Assembly: GCF_014805625.2 (NCBI RefSeq)
Contig: NW_023998417.1
Span: 979,253-1,043,252, forward strand
DNA: 64,000 nt
Source of the DNA: Glossina fuscipes
Lineage: Eukaryota > Arthropoda > Insecta > Diptera > Glossinidae
Direction: 5' to 3'
The position numbers and the translations under genes are program-made. The stretch's first letter is position 1, and every line of letters begins with the position of its first letter. Positions 1-13,705 of this stretch are shown here, piece after piece. The notes beneath the pieces were generated by a model. That model saw only the letters and a list, made by a program, of their open reading frames with translations. It ran no database searches and was not told the origin of the DNA.

Positions 1-2045
1 ATCATTTCTATACAAAATATAAGAGAAAGTCCTACACATTTTGCGCTTAAATAGAAGAACCATCTTTTTGGAGAAAGAGTAAATTCTAAATGTAAGTCTT
101 TTATATCAGTCAATCAACCAGGGCGGAGTACGCCTTTTTTATACTAGATACGTCAACGTTAATGTGAAAAGTCTTCGCCAAATTCAAAATTTTTCTTTCA
201 TTGACTACCTAGTAAGAAACGATGGACATTGATAGCTAATTTAGAATCTCTTGGTAATGATATAGTATTTGGCACTTTGTTTCTACTTGCCTAATGTGTG
301 TGCAATAGTGGTAAGCACTAAATTGGCAATCGAGGCAAGGACGTAATGTATATTTGTTTCATGTCAATTATTTTACAAGATAAGATTTTATTACCTACGC
401 AAAGCAAGAAAGTTGGTTAGTCAGTTTCGAATGAATTTTTTAGTTAGCTGTTTACGTCTCAATCTGTACGATCCGAACGCTTTTTGCATCAAACCTTCAA
501 AGAATTCAGTTTTAAGTTTGTTTAGAGTTTCAACTATTCTACTAGCTATTAACTGCAATATATTGGAACACGTGTTTATGAGCAGATCTCTTCTGTTTTC
601 TAAGTCAAATTTTTTTTAGATTATCTTCATGGTCATAAGGTTATTTTAATATTTCATGTAATGAATTAGGTAAAGCTTCGGCGCCGTGTTTTTAATTTAG
701 ACTGCAAGTAACAAACTACAGATGACCAGAGGACAAAGTACAGAAAGCTTAACTGACTTTTTCTACAACCTATGCAGTGCAGTGCAGACAATATAACCCG
801 TTTAAAGAGATGAAGAGAATTATATATAGTAAGCATACCCGAAGAAAGTTGTTTTCGAAGAGATAGATGAAATTCAATTTTAAATTTTCACTTTTAATAT
901 AATAACGTTTTCAAGACCCGCCTTACAGTCCTTTAAGCCTCTTAAAGGGGGCACTTTCAGCTTAAACTAAACTAAATCTTAACAATGTTGTGCGACAAAC
1001 TATTGAACAACGCAATTTATCTTACTAGAAAGCAGGCGGGATGCTAAGCATTCAATTTTAATACCCTTGCGACACACTTAAGAGGAGAATTTAAATTTAA
1101 ATTCAAGATTTTTATATGATATGACCACGATTTGTATTGACTCATAGAAAATGAAGATAGGGATTGTTTTCATATATCACAAGTTGTTGATAAAGAATTT
1201 TTCCATAGCTTACCGAACTGTCCCATTAGTTATAAAATGTTATACACCTGCGATAAGCTTAATATAAGATAGACAGGAATATTAAACTAAAATATCAAAG
1301 TTCTCAATACTAGACGCTTGTTTATTATATATGTAATAGGAAGAACAATTATTCATAAAATATTCAAACTTTTATTCTACAATTTTTCTACGAAAAATGG
1401 AAAGGAAGGAAAACGTCATCATTTTATATATTTGTATGAAATGTATTCAAATATATATATATAGATATATTTCTTTTAGTTTCTGCTGACGGAAACACAA
1501 TATTACTTTACTGTAACGTTTTCATAATGACAGCTAAAGCATAAAATGTTGTAGTTTTTCTATTTTTGTCGGTATATTGTTGCAGATGAAATCAACTCTT
1601 AAACCCAGGTGCTTATAGGTTGAAGGAGACATTCACATATATATAACATTGTCTTACGCAGATGGCAAACAAATTTTGAAACTCTTAAATAATTTTTGAC
1701 ACATCCCTGTGTATAATTTGCAATTCATGTCTTGTCGAAGAGTTAGTGCACTTTTCTTTTCTTTATTTTTTTACAATCTTACAATGAAAGCAAAAAAGTA
1801 AATCCTTTCAAAAAAATATATATTTTGTAGTAACACTTACATGTTACTTTGTTTATTATATCAAAGCTTTTTATACAAACATATTATTATATAATTTTTT
1901 CTCTTTGTTATGTTTTAATTTTGTTGTACCATCTTTTCCACTGTCAAAAAGTATTTCATTTGTCATACAAACTTGTGTATGTGCATTAGCTTCGTATGAC
2001 AAGTGTTGCACTGAACACATGTGTGTGGCAAAATTTGTAAATATT

Positions 2046-2050
<5 letters not shown>

Positions 2051-2100
<50 letters not shown>
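2051..2100. repeat. (AT)n microsatellite
   Basis: A pure AT dinucleotide run of about 40 bases with an interrupted extension. It generates spurious Tyr-Ile open frames on both strands. Confidence 0.97.
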
Positions 2101-2101
<1 letters not shown>

Positions 2102-3524
2102 ACATCTTCTATTGAGAGTAAGAGAGAGATAGAGAACGATAACGAAAGAAAGAGAGGGAGAAGAACCGAGTCTGGCAAATATTTGAATACCATTATAACT
2201 GGCTTTAACGAAGAGTAAAATGTAAATAAAAACGTGCTAAAATACCAGTAAACACAACAATTTTTTCAACAAACATACACATACATATAAATACCCTTTT
2301 TATACGTAATCATATGTAGAGATCGTTGCGTGCTTTTTTTTTTATACACACTTCTTTTTTTTTTTTTTTTTTGTTTTATTTTGCTTATAAGCTTAATAAG
2401 TGAAATAAAGTCTCAGTTGTTTTCCATTTCCATGCTGAAAAAGGATAGAGTAGATTGTTGTTATCTGGCTGGTTGCTGGTACTTTTTGCTTGACTTATAA
2501 AAATACTTTTGTATAGCAATATTTCTCACAATATGCAGCAGTGATGTGCAAGTGCCTTACTTTCATAGTTAATATTAATTTTCAGGTTTTTATGATACAA
2601 TTTCAATTTGCCTTTATGGGCTTTTAGTTAATCGGCAAACAATGAAATGTGATGAAGATAGAGTAAAAAAGAATTTACTCATAAAGAAAAAATAAAAAGA
2701 CATGTGTGGCCTTAGGGGCTATCTGGGAGTAGTCTGAAAGCACCCACTTGGATCACTTTCGTCCGTAAGACCATTGTTAAGCATTACTGACAACAGCAAT
2801 TTCTGTACGTCGATAAAGTAGTTTCATGAATATCAAAATTTTCTATCTTCTTCTTCTTCTTAGTTTTATCAGTTTTCATTCCACATTCGTTCAAGTGACA
2901 AAGTTTCATCCTCACCTTGCACCCCTCGCTGATGACACATTCAAATTTTGCATTTTATGTAATTGTTGACCCGATTTGAGTTTATTCTGCAGCGTAAACG
3001 TGTGTCATTAACAAAATCTTGCATCCAAGGGTGGTTACTCACACCGAATGGCTTATTCATTATTATCGGTGGATATTTGATTCTATTGTACTCGTTGTTA
3101 ATACACTTCCTTACTTACATATACGCACACAGTCTACATATATATACATAAATATGTACGCGTCGCTTGCTTGGTTAGTGGTGTAAGTCCTTTCTTGAGA
3201 AACACTTAACTAAACGTGCAATCTGCTATGAACTTTTTATCTATAAAATATTCCAAAAAAAATCTATGGAAGTTTCACATATCTATCCATCACCTTTGAA
3301 ATTTTTAACGCCTCATACTTTTATTTATGGTTATAAAAAAGTGAACGGGATAAAATTTATCTTCCACTTCTTCTATTAATAAGAACAAGTGAATCCCCCC
3401 CACGTCATAACGGCCTTCATAATCGATGTAGAATTAACTTGAGTTGTCGCGATCTTCTCTCCAATTCGATTTATCTGCTACCCATACCGCTAGTATCTTC
3501 ATTTTTGGGACCAGGCGGGTGTCG

Positions 3525-3705
3525 AAAGTAGACTTCTCACAGACACACAGAGAGACAGGCATGATTTAATCGATTCAGAATTTCATGCTGATCAAGAGGA
3601 TATGTACTTTCTAGGGTCTGTAGGAAGCTTTCTTTCGAGTGTTGCAAAGGTTATGACAATATGACTATATCACCATCCTTCGGCGAGGGGTATAAAAATT
3701 CTTCG
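3525..3705 (+). repeat. Dispersed fly repeat (GGACAGACGGACATG family), copy 1
   Basis: The segment runs through ACAGACACACAGAGAGACAG, GCATGATTTAATCGATTCAG, TGCTGATCAAGAGGATATGT, ACTTTCTAGGGTCTGTAGGA and ends GGCGAGGGGTATAAAAAT. This order matches, degenerately, a widespread fly intergenic repeat with a block of GACAGACGGACATG..TAGATCGA..CTGATCA..TATACTTT..GGGTC, then GGGTATAAAAA. The family is recalled from memory of fly genomes; its formal name is not asserted. Confidence 0.5.
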
Positions 3706-4104
3706 AAATATTCATGATTTTTTCAATAGAAATTTGCGTAAGTAATGTTATTATATTTGTAAACACTTTGAAAAGGGCGTAAGTTCATTTGATGTCATCA
3801 AAGCCATGGATTCCTTTTAAGTAGCATTTTAAAAACGATCGCATTGTAAAATTAAATCAATTGAACTTTTACCAAACATAAATTGACTTAAATGGACTTG
3901 CATTATTTTCAAAGAAAACTTCTCTTATATATATATATATATATATATGTATAAGTATATTTAATAAGTAAGATTGTTGGAAATTTAGTTTTACCACAAA
4001 TACCGCAATAAAACGTGTTTTTTTGAAAACCATCGACAAATGACTGCAGAAAGACTTTGTAAAATGATATGCAAGTTTTGTTGAAAGACTTATAAACAAT
4101 CGAT

Positions 4105-4108
<4 letters not shown>

Positions 4109-4164
<56 letters not shown>
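4109..4164. repeat. (CT)n microsatellite
   Basis: About 28 CT units with a single interruption (CTTTCT). The homopyrimidine/homopurine bias resembles GAGA-factor-type tracts, but no function is implied. Confidence 0.97.
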
Positions 4165-6089
4165 TGTCAATAAAACAAACAAGTTGTTGAAAATGTGAAG
4201 AATTAAGAGATAAAACCGCCTGCTATATCATTCATCCGTATAGAGGTTATAAACTTTTTCAAAAAGAAATGAACAAATTTTCTCAATCATCTGTTTCGTA
4301 ATAAAAAGAGGAATACAAGCCTTCGAATTGCCTGCTAGGGAAAAATCGAAAGTAGCACTATGTTCGTTCTAGCTAACGGGACTAAAGTCTGCACATATCA
4401 ATAGAGCGGTCGAAAAGGTAAACTTTGTTAAATGTAATAGAATTCGGATGGAATTGTTTCGTCTCACCGTATGGTGCTGTTTATTAGCATGAGAACGATG
4501 CATACTCTTATCGTGGTAAAAAGAGATCTGAAGAACAGGGTTTGTAATCTTTTATGACCCAGTAAGCTTGTGATCTCATTGCATTTAAAAGTTTATTACT
4601 CATTGAAATTTTATTCACCGACAAACTTATGACGACTTAAATGACCGAAGTTAGTGGTGGATAATTAAAAGTCAATTTCTTTCCCGATGGCTTCAGTGGT
4701 TGACACTTTTTCCATATTAAGAATCCCTACATAATGTGCAAGCGAGATTCTTTCCTAATACGCCCTGTTTCTTTAGTCTAATTCGATTTAGGAATTTCAA
4801 ATCCTTGTGTTTACTGTTACTGTTAGTGAGAGACTTAATACGCAAGAAAATAAGGAACATATTCCATGCAGGGTATGCCGGGAGGGCAACGTTGAGAAAT
4901 CTTCAAATTGTTATATTATCTCAAGAAAATGTTTGCTATTAATATACTTTTATCACTTCTGACATGCATTACTCTTCACCTTTCATTTGTTTCATTTGTT
5001 CTACTTTGTTTTTGTTGTTGACACTTTTTTCAATCAACTTATCTATCAGGGATTTGTTGTTTGTAAACATAATTAAAAATATTAATTATAGTTATATTTG
5101 TATATAGTATTTAAACAAATTAGTTTCCCGTGTTTGTGTATTTATGCTTGTTTAATTATTTACTTATATTTTATTTTATTATTATGTATATTGTTGTTGT
5201 TAAATATTGATCATTTAATTGTAATTGAAATATATTCCTCTCATGATATATTTAATGATTGCTATGACCTGCAAACTGCGGCTGTTTAATTAAATTAGTT
5301 AACCGCCATCATCATAGGGCAAAGCAAAAAAAAAAAAAAAAAAAAACTCCTACAAATGTACAGACTGCACAGACGACGCAGTAACGCAAAAACATAAATT
5401 TAATTATTTATGAATTTATTTACCGATATATTATTGCTATGCTCCTTTTTTTTCACTTTAAATTTTCCTTAATATTATTTTTTTGTTTGTTTATTATTTG
5501 TTTTTATGTAATTTGTAAACACACACTCATATAAATGGATATCAGATACTCATGCTTATTCACAGAAAATACAATGATAAGAATTTTATTAGCAATTAAA
5601 CAATATCATTATTAATTAGCATAAAGATTTAATTAAAATTTAACAATCACTAGTCTTTTGATGAGAAAAAAGTAAATTCTAATAATAATAATGATAATAG
5701 TAATGTTTAACGATGCAGTAATAAATGCACTTGAAATTTAATAAATTTTCCATTAGCTATTGAGATTTGTTTACTTACGCACTTGACAGTATTTGTTTAA
5801 TAAAATGATATTTGCTTAGGGTTTTGAAAGCACCTTTTAAAGGCTGAAGGATAGGCCGCAAGCACAAGCACTTAATGCAGTTTATGATTGTCGCGGACCA
5901 AAAAAAATTAAGAATCCAATAATCTTCTTAAGTGCTAAGAGCAACTGTAAAAATATAGATTGGTTGGGTAAAAACCTTTGGGCTTCGAAAGGATCAATGT
6001 TTTCTGTCTGATAAGTGTCTTTGGTGACTTTTCCTAAAATAATTGTTCCAGAGCCTCCGGAGGCAGTTGCAATTAATAAAGAACAGTTC

Positions 6090-6090
<1 letters not shown>

Positions 6091-6127
<37 letters not shown>
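6091..6127. repeat. 37-base homopolymer T run
   Basis: An unbroken T37, followed by GGGCCC. If read on the minus strand it would be an A37 tail, as in a retroposed copy, but no source transcript is recognised next to it. A 12-base palindrome GCCTCCGGAGGC lies just upstream at about 6,053-6,064. Confidence 0.95.
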
Positions 6128-6128
<1 letters not shown>

Positions 6129-7307
6129 GGCCCATCTAATCTGTCCGCTATAGAAAATTGCTGCTTGCTGGTGGAGAGTAGTCCACTAGATAGCATAGTA
6201 GTAATAACTTTAGTTCCCTACTGTCCTTTTAACATAGTAATAATTCAAAAATCCAATAACAGATTAAAAGGCTTAACCTTGGTTTAAGACATCATCGTAT
6301 TTATAAACAACAAATTACGATACAATAAAATAATCAGAATTTTCTTGAGCCATTTCCTATTTAAGCCTAAGATCATTGCGTTTATGAAAGTTTTCCTTAA
6401 AAGTGAATTGAATACGAAAAAAATCGCGCTAGTAATTGAAGAAGGCGTGGGCGATCGCGGTATATACTTCAGATCAGCGTAAGTAGGGGAATTTATTTAC
6501 CAACTCCGACAAGGCCCAACAATCAAACACTGTATAAAGTGGCACATCGCCTTATGTGTTTTTCTTCATTTATATTTGTGATAAAATATTAAAATTTATG
6601 TCTTCTCATAGTTGTCATGGGAGCACTTATATAGTAAGCGGCTAAAAACGCTAAACAGTGTTTTCTACTTACGGATTTTCATCGAGAAATATTAAAAAAT
6701 TACATCTTTTTCTTTCAAATGAAATGTTCTATGGGTAATGTCCGTAGAAGTGGCTCGTACTCAATTCTCATTTTCAATAGCTCGCATCCTTAGACCAAAA
6801 AAAAAACAGAGTGCGAAATTTTATCATAGAATTGCGGCAGATGTTAGTTGGATGAGTAGACAAATGAGCTGAGTGTAGGATTGATAAGATCGGTGTATTA
6901 GATTCATCTGAAAACTCTGTGGACGTAATACGCATTCGCAAAAGCTCAATATGCCATGTAATACTTGGTCTAAAAATGGGGCAGAATCAGTTCATATATC
7001 GGTTCATAAATCGGTTATAATTACCAAAAAAAACCTCACGTTTTCTTCCTAACCCCAGGTAAAAGATTTACGATTTTGATGGTTTCTTAAAAGGTAAATA
7101 TATATTTTTTGTTACAACTCTCATGTACAATGGAGAAATTGGTCAAATAAGTTCAACATTTCGTCCGTAGTTAGCAAAAGTTCACACAAGTAGAAGGCGG
7201 AGTACACAGCTACTACGGGTCTTTTAGTTGTTTCAATTTTCAATGACCTGATAACCGAATTCGATAGGGCAATAATATAAAGTACATATGCTGTGTGTGC
7301 TATAATT

Positions 7308-7337
7308 GATACGATACGATACGATACGATACGATAT
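7308..7337. repeat. (GATAC)n pentanucleotide tandem repeat
   Basis: Nearly six head-to-tail GATAC units, then GATATACG. Pentanucleotide arrays are rarer here than the dinucleotide ones. Confidence 0.95.
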
Positions 7338-7835
7338 ACGAACAGCGCTTTGTCTTTTTAGCTTGTGATGGGTATTTAAAAATTTCGACACGAGATCATT
7401 TCGTCTTTATTTTATAAAAAGATTTTAAATAAATTTCATATTGGATCGTATTTGAAGACATATCCATACATATGTGACGATGTGCTATCGCAGTTGGCTA
7501 AGCATGAAATTTTCTTTATAGAAACCCAAGATGATTGCATATGTACAAACATTTGTATATAAATCTATGTACATGTAAGCATATGTTCCCTAAAACCATC
7601 CTGTATGTTAATTCAACAATTAACAAGTGTAACAGGACGCACTCGGACGTACAGAAATATAAACACATAAGCAGGTCAGGCAGGCTGGCAGACAGGCAGA
7701 TAGGCAGACATTTACCACCTCTCTCTAATTCTGTAATGCGGTTACAAGCCACGTAAACTTTAAATTCTCAATCCATCCATAAAAGTACATGCAGCAGACG
7801 TATAAACACATGTCTATACGTATTTATACGCATAA

Positions 7836-7844
<9 letters not shown>

Positions 7845-7880
<36 letters not shown>
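7845..7880. repeat. (TA)n microsatellite
   Basis: A pure TA run of 36 bases. Confidence 0.97.
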
Positions 7881-7886
<6 letters not shown>

Positions 7887-8484
7887 TTTATCTGAAAGTG
7901 TAGACCAGATGCTTTAAATTTACCAGCAAACAACACTACATAAATAAAAAATTTTAAATGTTGGTAATTGAAAAAGGCACACACAACAAACAACAAAGCT
8001 AAGGAAATATAGGGAAAAATAAAAAGAACGTAAAACAGCAACAAATAAGAAACGAACAGGCAGTAAATAGAAAAATATGTAAGTCGTAAGTATAGTACAA
8101 CAGAATGTAGAAAATAAAATGAGTGCAAAAAATGCAAAACAATGAATAATGTTGGAAAATGTTTGATTTTTAATTTTCCATTAACTTTTTTTTTTTTTTT
8201 TTTTTTTCTTATTCTCTGTTTTTCCACATAAAACAATTTAAGGCGTCTTGTCTCGTATTTGTTATTTTTTTGTTTTTTCCTTTGCTGCTCTGTGTTGTAT
8301 AGAATTGAAATACAAAGTAGAAAAAGTATGTTGCCCAACTCGTATCAGTTCATGTTTTGGTGTTGGTGTGTACGTTGCTCGTTGGTTGGTTGGTAGGCTG
8401 CCATGACAGGCAGGTATGGAATGTTTCTATGTATGAATGCAGTCAAACGTCATTGACCAGCCACATACGTTTGTATTTATTACA

Positions 8485-8488
<4 letters not shown>

Positions 8489-8533
<45 letters not shown>

Positions 8534-8600
8534 AGAAAGGTATATATATATATAAATATATGTATACACCGTATGTATGTATATACGTATATAATCTATA
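8489..8600. repeat. (TA)n microsatellite with TATATG/TACG variants
   Basis: A long TA run (8,489-8,529) continues into degenerate TA/TG-rich sequence to about 8,600. Confidence 0.95.
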
Positions 8601-9984
8601 GATAATATATATACGTAAATATGTATATTCATATGTAAGATCAACAAATAGTAAAAGTTAGTAACGCGGTACAAAGAACAAGACAGACAGAGAACATACG
8701 TAAGCAAACATTAACTATGAACCTCGTGTAAGAAGAGTGTCTGCGTACAAAATTACTATATATGTTTACGTATATATGTATGCGTATGTGTGTGTGTGTA
8801 TGTGTGTGTGTGTGTGCATGCAAACGCAAATAAGTATTAAATGTTTGCCTGCACTTAGGAAAAAATATATGAACGTGCTTCCACAGGCGTGATGTGTGAC
8901 TGTAAGATAATTCCGTGTAGAGTTTTTTATTTTATTTTTTTTTTTTCAATTTTTTTCTCTTGGGTAATCATACACTAAACCATAACCAAGTATAATAATT
9001 TGATATTAAATTTATTAAATATCAACTCAACTTGGTAGGCGCGTTATATGTGCAAAGATTGTGTGTGCTTGTAACTGGCTGCCTATATTTGTTTTCTATG
9101 TATTTATTTATTTATTTGCTAGTGTTGCTGTTGTTGTTGTTGTTGTTGTTGTTAACGAATGAAATTGAAAATAGAAAAACTTATAATTGTATATATATAT
9201 AGATGTAAATACATTTACTTGTACGTACGAATACATGTCCATATGTATTGTTTACTTGAATACAAGTGGCAAATAAGCCTCTCTTCATCCAACTGGAAAC
9301 AAAAAAAAAACAAAAAAAAAAAAAAGAAACGAAGAAAAATCCACAATGACAACACTAGCAAAATTATTACAGAAACCAGTTCGTTAACACTACGACTTAC
9401 TAACCTAGAAATTGGTCAAAAGCATAACAACAACTTTCATGCACAATAGTATTTAAAAGTCAAGCTTTATAAATACACGCACAAAAGCAGAATCCTCAGC
9501 ATAAAAATAATAAAGTGACGCTCTTTATAATATACATAGTTACTCTTTTTAGCTGATTTTAAAAAAGCAATGATAGCAAGGTGTGTGTTCTTCTGTGTGA
9601 TATTCGTTCGACACTATTCAAATGAAATTTTGAAATGAAAATATTTTTTGTGTATATTTTCTTTGTTCTTTAAGTTAAAAATTAAAACACAACTTTGTCT
9701 CAACACTTTTTCCAATTTATTATTGTGCAAATGAAACACTTTATAATACAAAGGCAAGCAAAAAAAAAAAAAAGGGGTCATAATCTATCTAGCAAATGTG
9801 ACAGCAAATTAAAAAGCCTGTTAACTCTCCTCATCTTCAGTACGTTGACGGATAGGCTTTTGTAGTATAATGGGGAAAGGGTTAAGAACAGTAGCAGGTA
9901 GTTGTATAGTTTTGTCAGACAGTTTTTCATTGTCCGAAAATATCGTATACATTTCAAAATGAGTATATCTCCCTACCCCTTTCT

Positions 9985-10067
9985 CCCTCTCTCTCTCTCT
10001 CTGTCTCTCTCTCTCTCTCTCTGTCTCTCTCTCCCTGTCTCTCACTCTCTCTCTTCCTCCCCCTCTT
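9985..10067. repeat. (CT)n array with CTGT interruptions
   Basis: A pyrimidine tract of about 80 bases, CT units interrupted by GTCT and CCCT. A related (GA)n tract lies at 10,745-10,783. Confidence 0.95.
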
Positions 10068-11115
10068 CTTTCTTTGTGCTTATCACTACTTGGTAGAAAT
10101 AGTGCACCTAATAAGGGTTTGCATTCTTATTTCCAAAAATCGAAGCATAAGCTTTATGAAGCATAAATGGTATCTGTAGTATAAAGTGCTCAGCAGATTT
10201 GATTGGCTATCCCTTCACCATTCTGAAGTATTGTTGGATTACATACACTCATATTTGAGATTGACTGAGATGCTATCGCTGCTAAGGGGCATAATACTTT
10301 TTTTGCGCTACGGGATGCTTGGTGGGGACGATGCGTTTGCCAATGCGAATTCAATTTTCTCATTCTTAACATATGGTATTTAGCAGAGAAAACATGGTGT
10401 ACAGTCTACGACAGACACAGAGAAGATGTATTGTAAAAGTATTTTCAAGACGAATTGCACTGTGATATTATCAATTACAGAACAGCTTTCAAAAACAATT
10501 TGATATGTGATGTCAGACATTCTTTTCATTTTCCCTTCATTACCTGCATTAACTATCCACTGTTCATGTATCGGCATAAAAATGATTAATAACTTGCGTG
10601 CTAAGAGCGTATACTCGTATTATAAAAAAATTTACGATCTCTAAATTTATTATTTATGTCGGTTTCATATGCCGTAACAGTCCTTTTACAGGTTTATCAT
10701 TAAACATTATTACAAGTCAGCCTTACTTTTAAAATATAATCAGACAGAGGGAAAGAGAGAGAAAGAGAGAGAGATAGAGAGACGAAAAACCTGTCTTAAA
10801 TGTTAACCTAAATCTTTGATGATGTAATCACATCACCTCACGTTTGCTTCCAAACTTACATATGAAACTATTTACCTTTTAAATAATTTTAAATAATAAT
10901 AATAAAAATAAAAAAAATAAAAAATAAAAAATAAAAAGTTAAGAAAAAAAACAGCAACAACAACAACAACAATAATAATAATAACAGCAGCAAGCAGTTG
11001 TATTAAATTCCGTGTCGTTTTATAAAATGTAAACTAAACACTTGAAAGGTTACTTGAAGCGCATAAACCATTGCGTGCAATTACACGAACACGTGAACAA
11101 AACTGCATTTGGTTG

Positions 11116-11151
<36 letters not shown>

Positions 11152-12014
11152 ACGAACGTGGCATTCTCCTAAGAGTGACTAACTGATTGTATGTGTTCAA
11201 GGAAAAAAATAAACGAAAAAAAATGCTGCATAAACGATGTTAACCTTGAGATTTTGCTTAAGTTTTTTTTTTTGAAAGGATGTCGTCGAGAGGAGATGTT
11301 AAGCCGAAAGATTCTTATTAACAATGATGATGATGATGAAGAAAATGATAATAAAATTTTACGAAAAGTTAAACGTAATTCGTCGGAATAGTAAAAGGAG
11401 TTAACCCTGAGAGTTATCCAGGCTCTGGCTTCTTTATGCACAAACACACACGCACTCGCACACACGCACACGCACACGCACATACATCTGCATTCGCATT
11501 CTATTATGAGATGAAAGGAAGACCGAAAAAAGAAAAATGAAAATATGTATCACATTATATGCGGGTGTGGGTTATGTTACGACGTACGTTGTTAAGATTC
11601 AGCTGACGGTTGCGAAGAAAAGAATTTTTAATTACATTTTTTTTTTACATTTTTCTTTTCTTATAAGCATCTTTGGCATCACCAAATTGTTGTTTTTGTT
11701 GTTTAATTTTTATTTTCTTTATACATTTTTTCTGCTTATTCTTTTTTCATTTACTTTTACATCATCTCCTAGCAACTTGTCAACCTGTTAATTGCTTTTA
11801 TCTTGTCTTCAAAGTTCAGTTGGTTTAAGGCAAAAAAAAAAATAAAACGTTTTTTTTTCTTTCTTATAAATGCAGATAATTACAGAGAAAATTCATTATA
11901 TACCTGCCCGTGCATATGTTTGTGTATCTGTATGTATGCATCATATCTAAAGTTAATCATAAATAGAAAATTTGATTTGATACACCGTTCAAGCGTGCAA
12001 TACAAAAAACAAAG

Positions 12015-12046
<32 letters not shown>
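12015..12046. repeat. (TA)n microsatellite
   Basis: A TA run of about 32 bases. Confidence 0.97.
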
Positions 12047-12051
<5 letters not shown>

Positions 12052-13705
12052 CGGTCCACGGTCCCAACAGTACTTTTTTTCTTTAATGCTTAAGCTAATG
12101 TTTCTACATCAGATAAAGTGTTTCATTAAATTTTGTTCGAAATTATGTTCGCCTTAATTTAATATATACTTCCGTTGATTGTATTTATAATGTTGTGTTG
12201 TGTTATAAAGTGTAATTTAAAGTGACTGACTGACCCTCCTTGCAAGCAATCACTTACATTATTCAATAACTAATAGGCTGCTGTTTAAAATGCAGAAAAT
12301 GAAAAAAAAAAAAAAATTATCATTCGCAAAACAAAATAGAAACAGAAATTATATTCCGATTGTGTATCGAACATTTTTTATATCCATTACCCACTTTTTT
12401 AACATACCTTGGTGTAGAGCATTTCAGAAACATTTCTATTCTCTCATAAGTTATTGTTACAATTTAAAATACATGAAGCGTAACATTTGCAGATACGCTC
12501 AGCACAACACAAAAGAAATGTATTTAATTTACTACATTTAACACGTCTAACTACAATCGATGTGATGTACAACGTTGTGATCAAAGAAAATTACTCGGCT
12601 CGAAGTTATCGAAATGAAGTCAACCTTGCTATATGAAATGTGCCAATGATGATGATCAAGATTTGGACAGAGAGACGGACTGGCCTGATTATCATTCTCT
12701 ATCGACATATGTACACTTTAACATATCGGGTGTAAGTTTTATCTCACCTTTATACCTATGCCAAAAAAAGCATGTAAAAGTACTAGAAGGCCTTGCGATG
12801 GAACTTGAATGTTTTCAATGCTAAAGAAATCCACAAAAAAAGCCACACCTTTTTGTCCACAATCGGCATATTACAAAGTCTGCTTCAGTGAGATTCCCGG
12901 TTTCATAGTTCTAGGTCCTCGATATCTGGGGATTGGGGGATTAAATCAATTTGATTCAATGCAAAATCGATCGTTTCCTTCAATGGGTACATAAACGAAG
13001 CATCCCAGCAGATTTCTTCGCTCTTTGTGAAGTTGTTTTTTTAGTTAGTATATGTTTAAGATCGATCCGCTATTTCGCACTTGCACGTGAATTTCTCAAA
13101 ATATGGTTCTTTCCAGTTGTAGTAGATGTCGAATAAAGTAGACCTGAATGGAAGATAGTGGAGAAATTTAAGCAGGTTGCGTTTAAGTCTTCGGATAAAG
13201 AGGAAGAGCCTAACTTGATAAAAATATTTCAACTCGAAGCGACATGTACGCGTTTTTTGCAAACATAACGGCAAAGCTAACATATCTCTGTCTTATGCTG
13301 CCCTATAGGCAAAAAAAAAAAAACAAAAAATGCCAACACAATCACACCGACAGCAATAAAAATCACAAGAGCACAATCACTTTGCTTTAGATTGAAACGT
13401 TTAGATGCCAAAACTTTCACTTTGTTGCAGTCCGCTCGGTATATAATCAATAGATTTTTTTAAGAGCAAGAAACTGAATTAGTATTTGGAAAAAGCATCG
13501 AAAAGCTAAACAATTTGTGGTAAAAAGAAAAATTGAAGCAAATCTATAAAAGATAACGATTTTCAATAATGTGCCCAAACAAATATTATTTTTTTTTGTA
13601 CATAGGTGAGGAAAATAAAACAGGTTTTTATATTTTATAAAACATTTATGTATATAAACAAATATTCATATATATATATATATATATATATACGTATACA
13701 GAAAT

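Larger units (their letters stand above)
1..13705. other. Non-coding AT-rich, repeat-dense region
   Basis: I find no supportable gene on either strand. The open frames here are short, low-complexity or microsatellite-driven (for example poly-Lys/poly-Phe from A/T runs and Tyr-Ile repeats from TA runs). By position it is probably Gasp first-intron or 5' flanking DNA, because the first Gasp exon was not found here or elsewhere in the window. It contains the microsatellites and dispersed repeats listed separately. Three overlapping 60-residue frames at 12.63-13.14 kb lack recognisable motifs. Confidence 0.6.

Noticed and set aside
3685..3700. TATA box (GGGGTATAAAAAT) as a Gasp promoter
   Set aside because: It is the expected end of a dispersed repeat, and no signal-peptide exon follows it.
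6015..6287. Open frames on both strands across the T37 run
   Set aside because: Poly-Phe and poly-Lys stretches come from the homopolymer; the ends show no similarity to known proteins.
7814..8338. 174-codon minus-strand open frame
   Set aside because: It is composed of TA microsatellite (Tyr-Ile) and homopolymer-derived residues; there is no real protein signature.
12633..13136. Three overlapping 60-residue frames in less AT-biased DNA
   Set aside because: They are in different frames without splice signals or recognisable motifs, so I could not support a gene.
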